From NCBI GenBank assembly GCA_023512835.1, contig CM042091.1, forward strand, positions 46,958,284 through 47,022,283: a DNA stretch of 64,000 nucleotides. Reading direction: 5' to 3'. Positions within the stretch are counted from its first letter, which is position 1. Each line of letters begins with the position of its first letter. The DNA comes from Taxillus chinensis. Its lineage: Eukaryota; Streptophyta; Magnoliopsida; Santalales; Loranthaceae. Made by a program: the position numbers and the translations under genes. The notes beneath the pieces were generated by a model. It was not told the origin of the DNA and did no database searches. It saw nothing but the letters and a program-made list of their open reading frames with translations. Shown in pieces: positions 61,850-64,000 of this stretch.

Positions 61850-63830
61850 TTATAAGTAAAAAGCTTTATTGAACAGATCAACCATACAAGAAGTGCACAA
61901 GGATAAAATTACAACTAACTCAAAGAAAGATAAAAAAAAATCAGCTCAAAAGCAATAAAAATCAATGAGCTCAAACACAGAAGACAATCTAAAAATAGAC
62001 ATCCAATCTAGAAGAAAACCAAAGAAATGAGACCTAAGTGCCAACAAAATGAGCTCGTAGTTCTCAAAAATCCATGCATTCCTCTTGCACCATAGACACC
62101 ATAAAACGCAATGAGGAATAGCCTTTCAAATCATAAAATACCGACCCATACTCCCATGCCAGCAAGAAAGGAGGTCACAAACTCTGTGAGGTATCACCCA
62201 ATGAAGCCTAAACAAGTCAAGAATCATATCCCAGAGTTCCCTGACAATAAGGTAGTGGAAACAAAGATCTATAGACTCTCCATCCATTTTACACATGTAG
62301 TACTAGCTCACAATTCACAAACCACACTGGCATAAATTGTCTGTGATTAAAATTTTCCCCAAGGTAGCAGTCCAGACAAAGAAAGTCACCCTAAGGAAAC
62401 CTTAGCCCTCCAAATGCTTATCTGAGGAAAACAACCAGGCCCAATAGGGTAAAAAATAGAATAAAAAGGCTTTACTTGAAAGCCTGACCGAGTTGAAACC
62501 CAACTCATCTTATCTTTTTTAGAACTGTGAGGTTTGGAAGAATAAAACAGATTAAAAAAGGAAGAAAAAGCTTATAACTCCCAATCCTAAGCTAACCGGG
62601 TAAAATTCACCTCTAAGTACACATTAGATTTTCAAAAATGAACAAAATCAGCCACAAGAGCACTGGTAATTAGGGATGGGAAAAGCAACTCAACTTGTCC
62701 CGACCCGAAATGACCTGCCCCGACAAGCCATTGGGTCGGGCCTAGGTCTTGCCCGCACTGACCTGAAAATTTTAAGTAAATTTAATGTAAAAACTATCGT
62801 CCCGACCCGGCCCACCCCGATCCAATCCGCCCCGAACAATCCAAACCCCCGGGTCGGGTCGGGTTCGGATTGGCATAATTATTTTGGGTCGGGTTCAGGT
62901 GGGGTGTTACCTGGGCCTGACCTGATCCGTTACCATCCCTATTGGTAATGCAAGCAATGTGATACATCTCAGGATAAAACAATTCCAACCATGCAACAAC
63001 ACACCAGACATCATTCCAAAAATGGATAGGATACCTTTTCCCCAAATTAAACACCACAAATCTAGAAAAACGTGATCCATTCGGAGTGGATTGACTTACA
63101 TAAGGTAAGCCGATACTATGAGGCCCCCTAGGAACTTTGGGGACCCACTCACCTGGTTAAAAGCATTTCTTTTCGCACCAAACCACAACACTCATTTACC
63201 TAGAAAGGTTTTATTGAAAATTTTAAATGCCAAAGATTCTTAATAGCCAGACCACCATAAGAAAAGGGATGACAATCTAGTTCCCACTTGACCAAGTAAA
63301 ACTTGGCCACTTCTGTAGTAGTTTCCCAAGGAAAATGCCTCTGAATTTGCTGAATCCAAGCTGCCACAAAAAGAGGTAAAGAATAAGTTGAAAGGTTGGA
63401 GAGAGTTTTCTTAGTAAGGGTAACTTGACCACATTTAGAAAGGTAAAAATGCTTTCACTCCGCCAACCAGCGCATCATCTTTTCAATAAAGCTTAGCCCA
63501 AATATTTTAAAGGCAACGTTGGAGCTTTGCACTCGAAGATATCAGCAAGCTCCGCTAAGCAAGGCACCTCACCAACTGAAACCAATTCTGATTTTCCCAA
63601 ATTTATTTGCAACTTAAAAGCAACTTCAAACCAAGTAAAGATAGAACGTAAGTGAAAAATAACCACCCCGGATCCTCGTCACAAAAAATGAGTGTCATTA
63701 TCATATAATGAGAGATAACCAATGGAGCTCTGTCCACACTATCCAAGGAAAACTAGAAAAATACCCATGCATGAACACACTTAGACAAGGAGTAAAGAGC
63801 CTAATAAATCAAACCAATAAAATATCTTTT
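61850..63830 (-). mobile_element. 5'-truncated L1-type LINE with zf-RVT region
   Basis: The minus strand reads as broken L1-type protein: sequence resembling the region after the RT (FNKTFLG-like words near 63,200), then zf-RVT features (FFVWTATLGKILITDNL, ELWDMILDLFRLHWVIPHRV, then AIPHCVLWCLWCKRNAW) between about 62,420 and 62,050. The 3' end lies near 61,855 (AAAGCTTTATTGAAC on the plus strand). No RT catalytic core is present, so it is 5'-truncated. Many stops show age. A hAT-type MITE is inserted within it. The right limit is approximate. Confidence 0.75.
62671..62941. mobile_element. hAT-type MITE of the GGGTCGGG family, copy 2, nested in the LINE
   Basis: 271 bp. Starts TAGGGATGGGAA and ends TTACCATCCCTA. 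The flanking octamers CTGGTAAT (62663-62670) and TTGGTAAT (62942-62949) match at 7 of 8. The interior is rich in CCCGACCCG and GGGTCGGGTTCGG, like the copy at 18094-18333. Confidence 0.85.
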
Positions 63831-64000
63831 AATTACTGTCATTACCGTCATCTTTTTATCTTTATCTTTTAATTTTTTACGAAATTATTGAACCATTTTT
63901 TGTTTTAAAAAAAGATGTATTTGGTTTGTAAAATATAAATTTCTATAATTTGAACTTTAAAAAACTCTAATTTTTTTCCATTCATAGCAGCTCGCCTCAA
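63831..64000 (+). other. Continuation of intron 3 to the window edge
   Basis: AT-rich; no exon recognised. Confidence 0.4.

Overview
The window is nuclear DNA of a flowering plant, probably a dicot. Genes are split by GT-AG introns with AT-rich sequence. They include a plastid-targeted allene oxide cyclase and a proline-rich receptor kinase. Much of the remainder is transposon debris and a decayed endogenous plant pararetrovirus. No species can be named from the sequence alone. I found no operons, CRISPR arrays or tRNA/rRNA genes.

Layout. 0-5.3 kb: a possible exon at the left edge, local duplications, a diverged pair of ~350-bp direct repeats and a decayed plus-strand coding remnant. 6.1-13.1 kb (minus): a conserved plant gene of unknown function with four exons resolved; its 5.2-kb first intron carries tandem duplications and a cluster of inverted-repeat elements. 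15.3-16.3 kb (minus): allene oxide cyclase (AOC), complete, three exons. 18.1-25.8 kb: a hAT-type MITE, then a degenerate endogenous caulimovirid-like sequence on the minus strand, interrupted by an LTR-like insertion and by a 1.2-kb block of T and G homopolymers that is probably a sequence artefact. 27.1-27.8 kb (minus): RNA polymerase III subunit RPC6 with an intronless coding region. 29.6-31.3 kb: a Mutator-like element with a 9-bp target duplication and ~235-bp inverted repeats. It carries a rearranged fragment of a berberine-bridge-enzyme-like gene (a Pack-MULE), and its left inverted repeat is itself interrupted by a hAT-type element. 32.5-33.7 kb: a D-cysteine desulfhydrase-like pseudogene followed by a second copy of that hAT family.

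36.1-43.5 kb (plus): a PERK-type receptor kinase in eight exons, with an intact kinase domain but a 1-nt frame break in a C-run of exon 1 and an NB-LRR-type LRR fragment in intron 5. 45.3-51.7 kb: a FAR1-like pseudogene, then a Ty3/gypsy element with a perfect 5-bp target duplication inserted into a coiled-coil reading frame. 52-59.7 kb: an LTR-like repeat, then a tandem duplication (~1.9-kb unit) whose second copy is enlarged by insertions. 59.9 kb onward (plus): the first three exons of a TMEM33/Pom33-like gene with a 5'-truncated LINE in intron 3; the gene runs off the right edge.

The four recognisable genes (AOC, RPC6, PERK, TMEM33-like) are functionally unrelated neighbours, as is usual in plants. 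The best leads are the nested Pack-MULE, the composite pararetrovirus locus and the possible retrozyme relic. Several signs point to base-level assembly errors: the homopolymer block, a C-run frameshift in an otherwise intact kinase gene, and LTR differences that fall in short clusters. Broken frames here should be checked against reads before being called pseudogenes. I see no convincing undescribed system.
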